NCBI GenBank assembly: GCA_945876405.1
Contig: CAMCOJ010000019.1
Span: 1-14,259 of the forward strand
Length of the DNA: 14,259 bases
Direction of reading: 5' to 3'
Source: an uncultured Ruminococcus sp.
Lineage (GTDB): Bacteria; Bacillota; Clostridia; Oscillospirales; Ruminococcaceae
The position numbers and the translations under genes are program-made. Position 1 is the stretch's first letter, and each line of letters opens with the position of its first letter. A model generated the notes under the pieces. The model was not told the origin of the DNA and did no database searches. It worked only from the letters and a program-made list of their open reading frames with translations. Positions 1 to 6,380 of the stretch are shown in pieces.

Positions 1-1210
1 GGGTAAGAGATACAGCGATGATATCAAAGTTACAGATATGCTTTACAGCTGCTACGAACTTGCAAAGAAGGGTGAAAATATTTCTGAGCAGTTCGGAAAG
101 ATAAAGGAACGTTATAACGGAATTATCAGCGATCTTGGCATGACACTCAGTCTTGACAAGGAGTTTGACGAGATAGAATACTGTCTTAAGGCTAAGAGCG
201 GTCGTGACTATGCAGCCAGCCGCGGCGAATATCTTAACGGTATAATTCTTGCTGCATATCTTGGATACGAATTCATAGATGCTGCTGAAGTAATCTTCTT
301 TGATGACAACGGTACATTTATGCTCGAAAAAACAATTGAAGCAGTAAGAGAAAGAATAAAAAATACAGAACATGCTGTTATCCCTGGTTTCTACGGAATA
401 ACACTTAACGATACAATCAAGACATTTTCAAGAGGCGGTTCTGACGTAACAGGTTCAATCATTGCCCGTGCTGTACATGCTGAGATATACGAAAACTGGA
501 CAGATGTTTCAGGTTTCCTTATAGCTGATCCAAGGATAGTTGAAAGTGCTAAGGTAATCAAAACCATCACATACAAGGAACTCAGAGAGCTTTCATACAT
601 GGGTGCTACTGTGCTTCATGAAGATGCGATTTTCCCTGTAAGAACAGCAGGTATTCCGATTAACATCAGAAATACCAATGATCCTTCAGCTCCTGGCACA
701 ATGATTGTTGCAGAAGATAATTCCGAGGAGGAAAGCAAAACAACCATTACAGGTATTGCCGGCAAGAAGGGTTTCTGCGCAATTAACATTGAAAAGTCAA
801 TGATGAACGGTGAGATAGGATTTGTAAAGAAGATACTTGATATTCTTTACAAGAATAATCTTTCATTTGAACACATTCCTTCAGGCATTGATACAATGAG
901 TATAGTTCTCAGTTCTGCTTCACTGGAAGGAAAGGAAGAGTCCCTCATTTCACAGATTCGCAGGGAAGTAAATCCAGATCATATCGAAGTTGAACACAAT
1001 ATTGCACTTCTTGCTGTCGTTGGTCACGGCATGTACAAGACAAGAGGAACAGCTGCAAGAGTATGTGCTGCACTTTCACACGCAAGAATCAATATCAAGA
1101 TGATAGACCAGGGTTCAAGTGAGCTTAATATCATTGTTGGTATCGGCGAAAATGATTTTGAAGATGCTATAAGATGTATCTACAGTGCGTTTATTGATTC
1201 AGCTGAGTAA
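1..1210 (+). CDS. Aspartate kinase, 5' end missing
   Basis: Catalyses ATP-dependent phosphorylation of L-aspartate, the first step to lysine, threonine, methionine and diaminopimelate. The frame is already open at base 2 and reads GKRYSDDIKVTDMLYSCYE, a conserved aspartokinase segment, so the ATG at 38 is internal and the true start lies upstream of the window. Visible parts are the end of the kinase domain (FSRGGSDVTGSIIARAV, the conserved GGSD loop, from about base 427) and two C-terminal ACT domains (from about base 770, GFCAINIEKSMMNGE, and from about base 1003, IALLAVVGHGM) that normally bind the feedback amino acid. The ending ELNIIVGIGENDFEDAIRCIY is typical of the second ACT domain. 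It is a monofunctional enzyme, since the gene stops after ACT without a dehydrogenase domain. The layout resembles the longer Firmicute type (YclM/ThrD class), but which end product regulates it cannot be read here. Confidence 0.93.
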   Translation, partial: GKRYSDDIKVTDMLYSCYELAKKGENISEQFGKIKERYNGIISDLGMTLSLDKEFDEIEYCLKAKSGRDYAASRGEYLNGIILAAYLGYEFIDAAEVIFFDDNGTFMLEKTIEAVRERIKNTEHAVIPGFYGITLNDTIKTFSRGGSDVTGSIIARAVHAEIYENWTDVSGFLIADPRIVESAKVIKTITYKELRELSYMGATVLHEDAIFPVRTAGIPINIRNTNDPSAPGTMIVAEDNSEEESKTTITGIAGKKGFCAINIEKSMMNGEIGFVKKILDILYKNNLSFEHIPSGIDTMSIVLSSASLEGKEESLISQIRREVNPDHIEVEHNIALLAVVGHGMYKTRGTAARVCAALSHARINIKMIDQGSSELNIIVGIGENDFEDAIRCIYSAFIDSAE

Positions 1211-1233
1211 AAAAACTGATTATATAACAAATG

Positions 1234-1265
1234 AAAAGGGTTTCTGATTATTCAGAAACCCTTTT
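1234..1265. terminator. Bidirectional terminator between aspartate kinase and U32 gene
   Basis: A perfect 14-bp inverted repeat (AAAAGGGTTTCTGA / TCAGAAACCCTTTT) with a 4-nt loop TTAT. The A and T ends give a U-tract in both directions. It lies 23 bases after the kinase stop and 10 bases after the stop of the convergent gene, so it should end both transcripts. Confidence 0.9.
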
Positions 1266-1275
1266 GATGTATATA

Positions 1276-2571
1276 TTATTTGTACATACCGCCACACTGA
1301 AGTGCACTCAGTACTTCAGAAGCAACGGAGAGCCAGTTGTCAACTTCTTCCTTGTTATAGGAGATAACTTTTTCAGCCCATTTACCGCAGTAATCACATG
1401 CATAACTGCATTCTCTGCCGTCTTCTATTATAGTTCCTGCACAGAGTGAGTTTGCACAGTTATTGTGATTTATAAAATGATCAATAAATCCGTCCAGCTT
1501 TTTATTGTCTATGTAAATATTAGGGAAATTCATGGTGCGACCATACTTAGGGAGGAATGATTTGTCCATTCTTTCAGCAAATCTTGTAGGCGGCAGTTGC
1601 GGAGGAGCTCCGTTAGCGGAAGGTACAGGCGGTTTACCAGCCAGTTCTCCACCCATTTTGCTGACAAATAACATACTCTTTGTATTAGGCCAGTTGATAA
1701 TATCGAGGAGGTTTCCATCGTATGATTCAGATGTATAAGCTTTGATAACATTTCCGATGAATTCAGTAGAACGTGTTCTGTCAACAAGCTTGAGAGAAAA
1801 GTTTTTATTTCCTGTTTCTTCCGCAAGTTCTTCATAGTAATGGATGTCTTCAGGTCTGATCCATTCTGATGTAAGCATAGCTTTAGGATTTGAAACTTTT
1901 CTGTATGTACAGTTTATAAGATTGAAGTCCATTGATAACTTTTCTCGCTCTGAATGTGAACAGAAACTGCCGTGGTTAAGTCTGAAGATACACTCTTTGA
2001 GACAGAAATTGTTTGCAATCAGTCTTAAAGAAAAGTCGCTGTCTTTGTAGAATTTGAGAGTTTTTCTGAGAAGATCAAAATTACGGTTGAATGAGTGGTC
2101 AAGAGTAATTTCATCCACTCCCCAGTTTCTCCAGTATTCAACCTGCTGGATGGTTACAGGATAAGCGTAAAGACCAAGAGTGATGAATACATCTTTGAAT
2201 TCATTTTTTACGTACTTTATGAGCGTTGGTGAGTTTATAGTGAAGTATCTTACACCTGCATCATAGGCATTATGAATAAAATCTCTCATTGCCTTACCTT
2301 TGTCAGGATCGAGTTCATTCTGATCCATACAGAGCGGATTGATAAGATAGTTAAATGTAAGATCGTTTTCTTTACAGGCCTTAACGTAGTCTGCAAACTG
2401 ATCCATTGTAAGCTCAGGTATGATACTTGTTGAACGGCCACCCTGAAGTCCGTCATTTTTAAGTTTTCCGTAAACGTTCTTAATTCTGTGATCTTTGTCG
2501 TTTTCTTTTATGATATCGAAGAGTTTGTAATCAAAGTTTGTACCGACATCATATTTTACGAGTTTTGACAT
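1276..2571 (-). CDS. U32-family (PrtC/UbiU-like) protein with C-terminal cysteine cluster
   Basis: A 431-residue protein of the peptidase U32 / collagenase-like family. Residues about 45-265 fit the family's barrel domain: INSPTLIKYVK, then the signature NNFCLKECIFRLNHGSFCSH. Cys190, Cys194, Cys204 and Cys221 are placed like the four iron-sulfur ligands of UbiU/UbiV/TrhP-type U32 proteins, so a 4Fe-4S cluster is likely (inference). A Pro-rich stretch (about 313-329) follows, then a C-terminal segment with Cys372, Cys377, Cys388, Cys392 and Cys395 (ECSYACDYCGKWAEK), which may bind a second metal centre. Known U32 members act in tRNA or ubiquinone hydroxylation; proteolysis is doubtful and the substrate here is unknown. 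The start is supported by TAAGGAG about 11 bases upstream of the ATG and by a good promoter. The gene is alone and faces the aspartate kinase gene. Confidence 0.82.
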   Translation of the reverse strand: MSKLVKYDVGTNFDYKLFDIIKENDKDHRIKNVYGKLKNDGLQGGRSTSIIPELTMDQFADYVKACKENDLTFNYLINPLCMDQNELDPDKGKAMRDFIHNAYDAGVRYFTINSPTLIKYVKNEFKDVFITLGLYAYPVTIQQVEYWRNWGVDEITLDHSFNRNFDLLRKTLKFYKDSDFSLRLIANNFCLKECIFRLNHGSFCSHSEREKLSMDFNLINCTYRKVSNPKAMLTSEWIRPEDIHYYEELAEETGNKNFSLKLVDRTRSTEFIGNVIKAYTSESYDGNLLDIINWPNTKSMLFVSKMGGELAGKPPVPSANGAPPQLPPTRFAERMDKSFLPKYGRTMNFPNIYIDNKKLDGFIDHFINHNNCANSLCAGTIIEDGRECSYACDYCGKWAEKVISYNKEEVDNWLSVASEVLSALQCGGMYK

Positions 2572-2620
2572 ATACCAGATATTCTCCTTACTTAAATAGA
2601 TTAATCCATATATCTGTATA

Positions 2621-2649
2621 ATTATATCACCACATTATCGCTTAATCAA
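2621..2649 (-). promoter_or_regulatory. Sigma-A promoter of the U32 gene
   Basis: On the minus strand, TTGATT (2649-2644), a 17-nt spacer and TATAAT (2626-2621). The predicted transcript starts near 2614, giving a leader of about 43 nt that contains the TAAGGAG ribosome site. Confidence 0.72.
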
Positions 2650-2733
2650 TATAATTATAAATTTTTGTTATAAATCATAGTTTATGAGCATGTAAATACA
2701 CACAAAAAAGTCAGTTTTAAGTTTTTTAAGTAA

Positions 2734-2762
2734 TTGACAAACACATCAGGAAACAATATAAT
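2734..2762 (+). promoter_or_regulatory. Consensus sigma-A promoter of the mgtC-like gene
   Basis: TTGACA (2734-2739), exactly 17 nt, TATAAT (2757-2762): full consensus at both boxes. Transcription would start near 2769, which rules out translation starts further upstream in the same open frame. Confidence 0.88.
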
Positions 2763-2802
2763 GATATTAAAGAGCATTTTTTCTGTAAAAGGAGGGGATT
2801 TT

Positions 2803-3471
2803 ATGCAGAATGAACTTGTACTTCTTTTCCGTATGCTGCTGGCTGTTCTGTGCGGTGCTATGATTGGATTTGAGAGAAGCCGCAGACAGAAGGAGGCAGG
2901 GATACGAACTCATATTATGGTCACGCTTGGTTCGGCACTTGTAGTGATTGTATCCAAGTACGGATTCCTTGATGTTGCCGGAGATCCGGGTATAAATGTT
3001 GACGTTTCACGTATGGCCTCCAATATTATTACCGGTGTCAGTTTTCTTGGAGCAGGTGTAATATTTCTGCGGGGCGGATATGTAAAGGGGCTTACTACTG
3101 CAGCGGGAATATGGACTACTGCAGGCGTTGGCTGTGCGCTTGGTGCGGGAATGTATATAATCGGTATATGTGCAACGGCGACAATAATTATTATTCAGAT
3201 AATTCTGCACTGTTCACTGCCGAATCCTGAAAATATGCCGGTTGCGGAGCTTTCTTTCAGGACTGAATACAATCAGGGAATTCTTACGGAAATAAAAAAC
3301 TGCATGCACAGGCTTAATGTAAGTATCCTGAGACTCAGTATGAAGAAAAAGAGAAATGATTCCATGATAATAAGTATGACTGTACGTATTCCGCCAAATC
3401 TTACTCCTGATGTTATACTCGACGCAGTAAGTGAAAAATGCAGCATATCGGATTTTTCAGCTCAGATATAA
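2803..3471 (+). CDS. MgtC/SapB-family membrane protein
   Basis: A 222-residue membrane protein. The N-terminal part holds about four hydrophobic segments (about 6-24, 37-52, 72-89 and 103-136) with family motifs IGFERSRRQKEAGIRTH, FLGAGVIFLRGG and GLTTAAGIWTTAGVG. Residues about 147-222 form the soluble C-terminal region, which in MgtC relatives is ACT-like. The family is linked to magnesium stress, ATP synthase modulation and acid adaptation; the precise role in non-pathogens is unsettled. The open frame reaches back to a TTG at 2734, but that TTG is the -35 box, so the ATG at 2803 is chosen; it has AAAAGGAGGGG 5 to 8 bases upstream. The gene is monocistronic between its own promoter and terminator. 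No magnesium-sensing leader is seen, because the leader is only about 34 nt. Confidence 0.87.
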   Translation: MQNELVLLFRMLLAVLCGAMIGFERSRRQKEAGIRTHIMVTLGSALVVIVSKYGFLDVAGDPGINVDVSRMASNIITGVSFLGAGVIFLRGGYVKGLTTAAGIWTTAGVGCALGAGMYIIGICATATIIIIQIILHCSLPNPENMPVAELSFRTEYNQGILTEIKNCMHRLNVSILRLSMKKKRNDSMIISMTVRIPPNLTPDVILDAVSEKCSISDFSAQI

Positions 3472-3477
3472 AAAAAG

Positions 3478-3503
3478 ACCAGCACACTTCGTGCTGGTTT
3501 TAT
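3478..3503 (+). terminator. Rho-independent terminator after mgtC-like gene
   Basis: ACCAGCAC / GTGCTGGT, an 8-bp perfect stem with loop ACTTC, followed by TTTTAT. It starts 7 bases after the stop codon. Confidence 0.85.
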
Positions 3504-3654
3504 AGTTTATTTTATTCTTCAGTTATATCTCTGTCATGATTTAATTATAGTCTTTATATTTTTGAAAATCAAGGGTATTTTAAAAATGTATATAAACTGT
3601 ATCTGTATTGTATTCGGGATATAATCTTTATGTAACCTTCCTGCAATAAATACG

Positions 3655-3683
3655 TTGACAAAAATGTGTTAAAGGAATATAAT
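3655..3683 (+). promoter_or_regulatory. Consensus sigma-A promoter of the M48 protease unit
   Basis: TTGACA (3655-3660), 17 nt, TATAAT (3678-3683). The predicted start near 3690 leaves a leader of about 53 nt before the small ORF at 3743. The rest of 3504-3742 shows no gene. Confidence 0.88.
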
Positions 3684-3742
3684 TTTATTAAGCTGGCTAA
3701 AACTGCTGATTCCGAATAAATACAGATGAAAAGGAGATTAAT

Positions 3743-3889
3743 ATGAAATTTTCAGAACTTTTGAATTGTATAGACAGTATTGCCGAAAAAGAAAAATACG
3801 AAAAAGAAAAACGAAATCTTTTCGACACAGGAAAAGAGACAGCTGATGAACTCTATGTCAAAAGCTGCGATGAAGACGATGCTGAATAA
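3743..3889 (+). CDS. Small charged protein, 48 residues, function unknown
   Basis: I do not recognise this protein. It begins MKFSELLNCIDSIAEKEKYE and ends SCDEDDAE; it has no signal peptide or membrane segment. Residues 13-27 are dense in Lys and Glu and likely helical, and the tail is acidic. Support for it being real: AAAAGGAG (3729-3736) 6 to 7 bases before the ATG, a full-consensus promoter just upstream, and a stop 21 bases before the preferred start of the M48 protease, so the two are probably one operon. It could be a protease partner, inhibitor or leader peptide; nothing in the sequence decides this. Confidence 0.72.
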   Translation: MKFSELLNCIDSIAEKEKYEKEKRNLFDTGKETADELYVKSCDEDDAE

Positions 3890-3910
3890 AATATGGAGAG
3901 GAAAAAGATT

Positions 3911-5290
3911 ATGAATGCTGTACCGGTTATGATTGCGGCAGTATCATATGTTGTATCAAAGGATGAACTGATTGATATTGCTAATTACTATAATTATTTC
4001 GGAGATATGTCTGATGAATATTTCAGCAGAATTCCTTCGGTAAGCGGTATATCTGAAAATCAGGCAGCGCTGATTTATTTCAGCTGCTATCTGTACTGCG
4101 GACTTTCAGGTGCTGATTTTAAAAAAGCGGAAAAAGTAAGAAATACACTGGGACTTCCCTTTTCCGCATATATGAATGCTCTTGATGTTATTACTAAGAA
4201 GCGTATAGATTTTATTCTGAAAGACCTGAGGAAAAACGGCAGGAAACCTCATGATATATTCAAGTCAAATGAAGATTACATAGAAAAAATGCTGATTTCA
4301 GCAGTGACCGAAGACAGACCTTCCGACAGAAAAATATTTACTAATCTTTCATCTTTTGAATATGAGCATCCTACTGACAGAACATATCTTAACAATCTCA
4401 ATACAAACAAGGCTATCGAAAAGATTATAAAACTTTACTCTGAATATAATTTTGAAAAGATACTCACAGTTCAGTATACCGGATCAAATATACTTGTAAC
4501 TGAGAAAAATCTGCCTTACCTCTACCATGCAATGCAGACAGTCTGCGGGATACTTGACGTTAAGGAAGTTCCCCCTCTTTATGTTGCACCCGGTTCGCTT
4601 AATGCATGTACTATCGGTTCATCAAAGCCTATTGTTGTTATTTCCGGTGTGTGTCTCAGCCTTCTTTCATATGATGAACTGCTTTTTATTCTCGGACATG
4701 AGGTGGGACATATCAAGAGTCAGCACGTTCTCTATCATTCGATAGGAAACTTTATTCCGTATATTGCCGAGATAATAGGCAATCTCACTCTCGGAATAGG
4801 CGAGATTGCTATGAGAGGACTTATGCTCCTTCTTTATCAGTGGTACAGAATGTCAGAAATAACTGCGGACAGAGCGGGTCTTCTTGCCTGTCAGAACATT
4901 GACGCTGCAGTTTCGGTTATGGCGAAGCTTTCCGGTTATCCGCCGAGCTGCTACGATGATATTGACAATCAGCTTTTCCTTGAACAGGCTGTTGAGTTTG
5001 AGAAACTTGACAAAAATGTATTTGACAAACTACTTAAGCTTTTCAGTGAACTTTACAAGAGTCACCCGTGGACAGTCATGAGGGCAAGAGAACTTAAGGC
5101 ATGGTACGACAAGGGAGATTATTCGAGGGTGTACAATACCGAGGAAAGAAAAAAATGTGAGAGAAAGCCTCCTAACCTTGTGAATACTATATTTGACAAG
5201 GAAATCTTCTGCTCACACTGCGGAAAGAAAATTACTACATCTGCACGTTTCTGTGAATTCTGCGGTAAGGAAAATATTTATCACAGATAA
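3911..5290 (+). CDS. M48-family zinc metalloprotease with C-terminal zinc ribbon
   Basis: A 459-residue protein counted from the ATG at 3911. The catalytic zinc motif HEVGH is at residues 263-267 within LLFILGHEVGHIKSQHV, and the third ligand Glu316 is in RMSEITADRAGL, both standard for the M48 (Ste24/HtpX/BepA) clan. The later KSHPWTVMRARE (about 383-394) matches the usual C-terminal M48 motif. Residues about 275-312 include hydrophobic stretches that could associate with the membrane. The last 30 residues form a zinc ribbon (CSHCGKK near 434 and CEFCGKE near 448). Residues 1-180 are not recognised. An ATG at 3893 is in frame, but GGAGAGG lies inside it (3895-3901), 9 bases before the 3911 ATG, so 3911 is preferred. 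It probably follows the 48-residue gene in one transcript. Substrate unknown. Confidence 0.83.
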   Translation: MNAVPVMIAAVSYVVSKDELIDIANYYNYFGDMSDEYFSRIPSVSGISENQAALIYFSCYLYCGLSGADFKKAEKVRNTLGLPFSAYMNALDVITKKRIDFILKDLRKNGRKPHDIFKSNEDYIEKMLISAVTEDRPSDRKIFTNLSSFEYEHPTDRTYLNNLNTNKAIEKIIKLYSEYNFEKILTVQYTGSNILVTEKNLPYLYHAMQTVCGILDVKEVPPLYVAPGSLNACTIGSSKPIVVISGVCLSLLSYDELLFILGHEVGHIKSQHVLYHSIGNFIPYIAEIIGNLTLGIGEIAMRGLMLLLYQWYRMSEITADRAGLLACQNIDAAVSVMAKLSGYPPSCYDDIDNQLFLEQAVEFEKLDKNVFDKLLKLFSELYKSHPWTVMRARELKAWYDKGDYSRVYNTEERKKCERKPPNLVNTIFDKEIFCSHCGKKITTSARFCEFCGKENIYHR

Positions 5291-5328
5291 AAAAATACCG
5301 AAGGGAAAATATTCTCTTCGGTATTTTT
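5291..5328. terminator. Bidirectional terminator between M48 protease and spoVT
   Basis: A perfect 13-bp inverted repeat AAAAATACCGAAG / CTTCGGTATTTTT with a 12-nt loop. The A and T flanks give a U-tract in both directions. It directly follows the protease stop and lies 3 bases from the convergent spoVT stop. Confidence 0.9.
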
Positions 5329-5331
5329 GCT

Positions 5332-5871
5332 TTACTCCACCTGCTTGCCGAGAAACTGGGATGCAGCCTGGATGAGATTTGTCTGAAGCTCGGATGCTGT
5401 ATTGTCAGTTCCGTTTTCAAGAAATGCAACAGCCCCTGTGACATCGCCTGTGGAAATAATCGGAACACACGCTACAGCAGGTCTGTCAATTCCTTCAACC
5501 GGAGAAACTGAGTTGTCTTCCTTTTTTACCTTAAAATAATTTTTCCTGTTTTCAAGTATTTCCTCAAGAGATGAGGATACTCGTCTTTCACTAAATTCCT
5601 TTCTCGGAACCCCTGCAACAGCTACAACATGATCTCTGTCAAAAACAACCACCGGACATCCGGCAAGTTTGAACATAATATCAGCAACATGGCTGGCGTT
5701 CTGTGACATTTCATTTATAGCAGAATATTTTTTGAATATTACTTCCCCGTCATTGCTTGTGTATATTTCAAGAGGATCTCCTTCACGTATTCTCATTGTA
5801 CGTCTTATTTCCTTTGGGATAACGACACGACCCAGGTCGTCAATTCGTCTTACAATACCTGTAGCTTTCAT
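5332..5871 (-). CDS. spoVT: SpoVT, AbrB-type transcription regulator with GAF domain
   Basis: A 179-residue protein, almost exactly the length of Bacillus SpoVT (178). Residues 1-50 are an AbrB swapped-hairpin DNA-binding domain (MKATGIVRRIDDLGRVVIPK, then RIREGDPLEIYTSN). Residues about 56-178 fit the SpoVT GAF-like domain (GCPVVVFDRDHVVAVAGVPR and RPAVACVPIISTGDVTGAV). In Bacillus, SpoVT tunes forespore sigma-G genes; in Ruminococcus-type bacteria that rarely sporulate the homologue may have a wider role (inference). The open frame extends upstream, but the ATG at 5871 is the family start and has CGGAGG 9 bases before it. The leader carries three inverted repeats, listed separately. Confidence 0.9.
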   Translation of the reverse strand: MKATGIVRRIDDLGRVVIPKEIRRTMRIREGDPLEIYTSNDGEVIFKKYSAINEMSQNASHVADIMFKLAGCPVVVFDRDHVVAVAGVPRKEFSERRVSSSLEEILENRKNYFKVKKEDNSVSPVEGIDRPAVACVPIISTGDVTGAVAFLENGTDNTASELQTNLIQAASQFLGKQVE

Positions 5872-5899
5872 AAAATTACCTCCGTATAGAACATATATA

Positions 5900-5927
5900 G
5901 CAAACGTAATAAATATATTGCGTTTGC
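5900..5927. repeat. Inverted repeat just upstream of the spoVT ribosome site
   Basis: GCAAACGTAATA (5900-5911) and TATTGCGTTTGC (5916-5927) form a 12-position dyad with one mismatch (T/G on the plus strand) around a 4-nt centre AATA. It lies 12 bases upstream of the spoVT GGAGG on the minus strand. It could be an operator, for example for autoregulation, or a leader hairpin. Confidence 0.6.
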
Positions 5928-5930
5928 CGG

Positions 5931-5975
5931 TGCCGATTTGCACGGAGATGACGTAGTCATCGGATGTGCAAGGCA
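5931..5975. repeat. Nested inverted repeat in the spoVT leader
   Basis: Three paired blocks nest around one centre: TGCC/GGCA (5931-5934, 5972-5975), TTGCAC/GTGCAA (5938-5943, 5966-5971) and GATGAC/GTCATC (5947-5952, 5956-5961) with loop GTA. As RNA this gives a long interrupted hairpin. No U-tract follows on the minus strand, so it is not a simple terminator. Confidence 0.6.
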
Positions 5976-5991
5976 ATAAAAATAAATTAAT

Positions 5992-6028
5992 TATAGTGAA
6001 AGTCAAATTTATTTTGACGTTCACTATA
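5992..6028. repeat. Near-perfect 16-bp inverted repeat upstream of spoVT
   Basis: TATAGTGAAAGTCAAA (5992-6007) and TTTGACGTTCACTATA (6013-6028) pair at 15 of 16 positions around the 5-nt centre TTTAT. It lies about 120 bases upstream of the spoVT start. No convincing promoter was found for spoVT, so this may be an operator, a sporulation-type control site or a leader hairpin. Confidence 0.65.
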
Positions 6029-6120
6029 TTTATGTTGTGATGTTATTGTTTGTATTTCCATGCAATAATATACAGGGGGAATTATAAAAATTTTTGATGC
6101 AGCAAATATTAAAACAGGTG

Positions 6121-6149
6121 TTGACAAATAATAGTTCAGGTGCTATAAT
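6121..6149 (+). promoter_or_regulatory. Consensus promoter of the antitoxin RNA
   Basis: TTGACA (6121-6126), 17 nt, TATAAT (6144-6149): full consensus at both boxes, the third such promoter in the window. No translated gene follows on this strand before the terminator at 6197-6233. This points to strong expression of a short untranslated RNA starting near 6156. Confidence 0.85.
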
Positions 6150-6155
6150 AACACT

Positions 6156-6188
6156 TGAAAGAAATGTGAATAACTCCATGTTTTCACC
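6156..6188 (+). repeat. Direct repeat, copy 1 (in antitoxin RNA)
   Basis: Blocks TGAAAGAAA (6156-6164), TAACTCCATG (6171-6180) and TTTTCACC (6181-6188), with a 6-nt insert TGTGAA between blocks one and two. It matches copy 2 at 6318-6346. The arrangement parallels the DRa/DRb repeats of the Fst locus. Confidence 0.85.
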
Positions 6189-6196
6189 AAAAAAAG

Positions 6197-6233
6197 AAAA
6201 TCCCCTACACCGCAACTTGTAGGGGATTTTTTT
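6197..6233. terminator. Bidirectional terminator shared by toxin mRNA and antitoxin RNA
   Basis: AAAATCCCCTACA (6197-6209) and TGTAGGGGATTTT (6218-6230) form a perfect 13-bp stem with the 8-nt loop CCGCAACT. T7 follows on the plus strand and TTTTCTTTTTTT on the minus strand, so it should stop both converging transcripts. Confidence 0.92.
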
Positions 6234-6254
6234 GCGCTTATGTCAGATAAAAGG

Positions 6255-6335
6255 TTATCTATCAAGCCACTTGCAAATGTAGTAAGCTAATACACTTGCT
6301 GTAATAGATAACAGAAATGAAAGAAATAACTCCAT
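6255..6335 (-). CDS. Fst-like type I toxin, 26-residue membrane peptide
   Basis: A 26-codon ORF, too short for most gene finders. It starts MELFLSFLLSITASV and ends YYICKWLDR: one hydrophobic helix (about residues 3-21) followed by a charged C-terminal KWLDR. This matches the plan of Fst-family toxins, which have a single membrane helix, a small residue eight to nine positions before a conserved Trp-Leu, and a charged tail. Such peptides insert into the membrane and disturb cell division or nucleoid state when antitoxin is lacking. Translation signals are very strong: GGAGGGAGGTGA ends 6 bases before the ATG. The mRNA leader can fold CCTTCC onto GGAGGG (6363-6358 with 6353-6348, loop ACAT), covering part of the ribosome site. 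A 9-bp stem (6254-6262 with 6304-6312) folds the coding region. Both fit known translation control of Fst mRNA. The locus is chromosomal here; a search is needed to place the family. Confidence 0.8.
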   Translation of the reverse strand: MELFLSFLLSITASVLAYYICKWLDR

Positions 6336-6346
6336 GTATTTTCACC
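6318..6346 (+). repeat. Direct repeat, copy 2 (toxin translation start region)
   Basis: TGAAAGAAA (6318-6326), TAACTCCATG (6327-6336), a 2-nt TA, then TTTTCACC (6339-6346). Read on the minus strand it is the Shine-Dalgarno edge, the ATG and the first six codons of the toxin. All 27 block positions are identical to copy 1. Confidence 0.85.
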
Positions 6347-6380
6347 TCCCTCCATGTGGAAGGTATCCGACACGTTTATT

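Larger units (their letters stand above)
6156..6233 (+). ncRNA. Candidate antitoxin RNA of a type I toxin-antitoxin locus, ~78 nt
   Basis: The ends are set by the consensus promoter at 6121-6149 and the terminator at 6197-6233. No reasonable ORF with a ribosome site lies inside. Its first 33 nt repeat, in the same orientation, the DNA at 6318-6346, where the opposite strand carries the ribosome site, start codon and first codons of the 26-residue toxin. The RNA can therefore pair with the toxin mRNA in three blocks: 9 nt over codons 4-6, 10 nt over ATG GAG TTA, and 8 nt over GGTGAAAA at the 3' edge of the Shine-Dalgarno. It also shares the terminator hairpin with the toxin mRNA, so the 8-nt loops are exact complements and could kiss. 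This is the layout of RNA II in the Enterococcus par (Fst) locus. RNA and pairing are predicted, not shown. Confidence 0.74.

Noticed and set aside
2734..2802. Upstream TTG start for the MgtC-like protein
   Set aside because: The TTG is part of the -35 box and the region up to about 2768 is not transcribed from the consensus promoter; the ATG at 2803 has a strong ribosome site.
3617..3625. Second TATAAT (3620-3625) as another promoter of the M48 unit
   Set aside because: No acceptable -35 box lies 16-18 nt upstream, while a perfect promoter exists at 3655-3683.
5871..6024. Longer SpoVT start giving a hydrophobic N-terminal extension
   Set aside because: The extension crosses the inverted repeats, has no family match, and the internal ATG at 5871 has GGAGG and the canonical MKATGIVRRID start.
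6030..6215. 61-codon minus-strand open frame containing a hydrophobic stretch (MELFTFLSSVII...), like a second toxin
   Set aside because: It begins upstream of the terminator, has no proper ribosome site, lies beyond the terminator for minus-strand transcripts, and its toxin-like start is explained by the direct repeat inside the antitoxin RNA gene.
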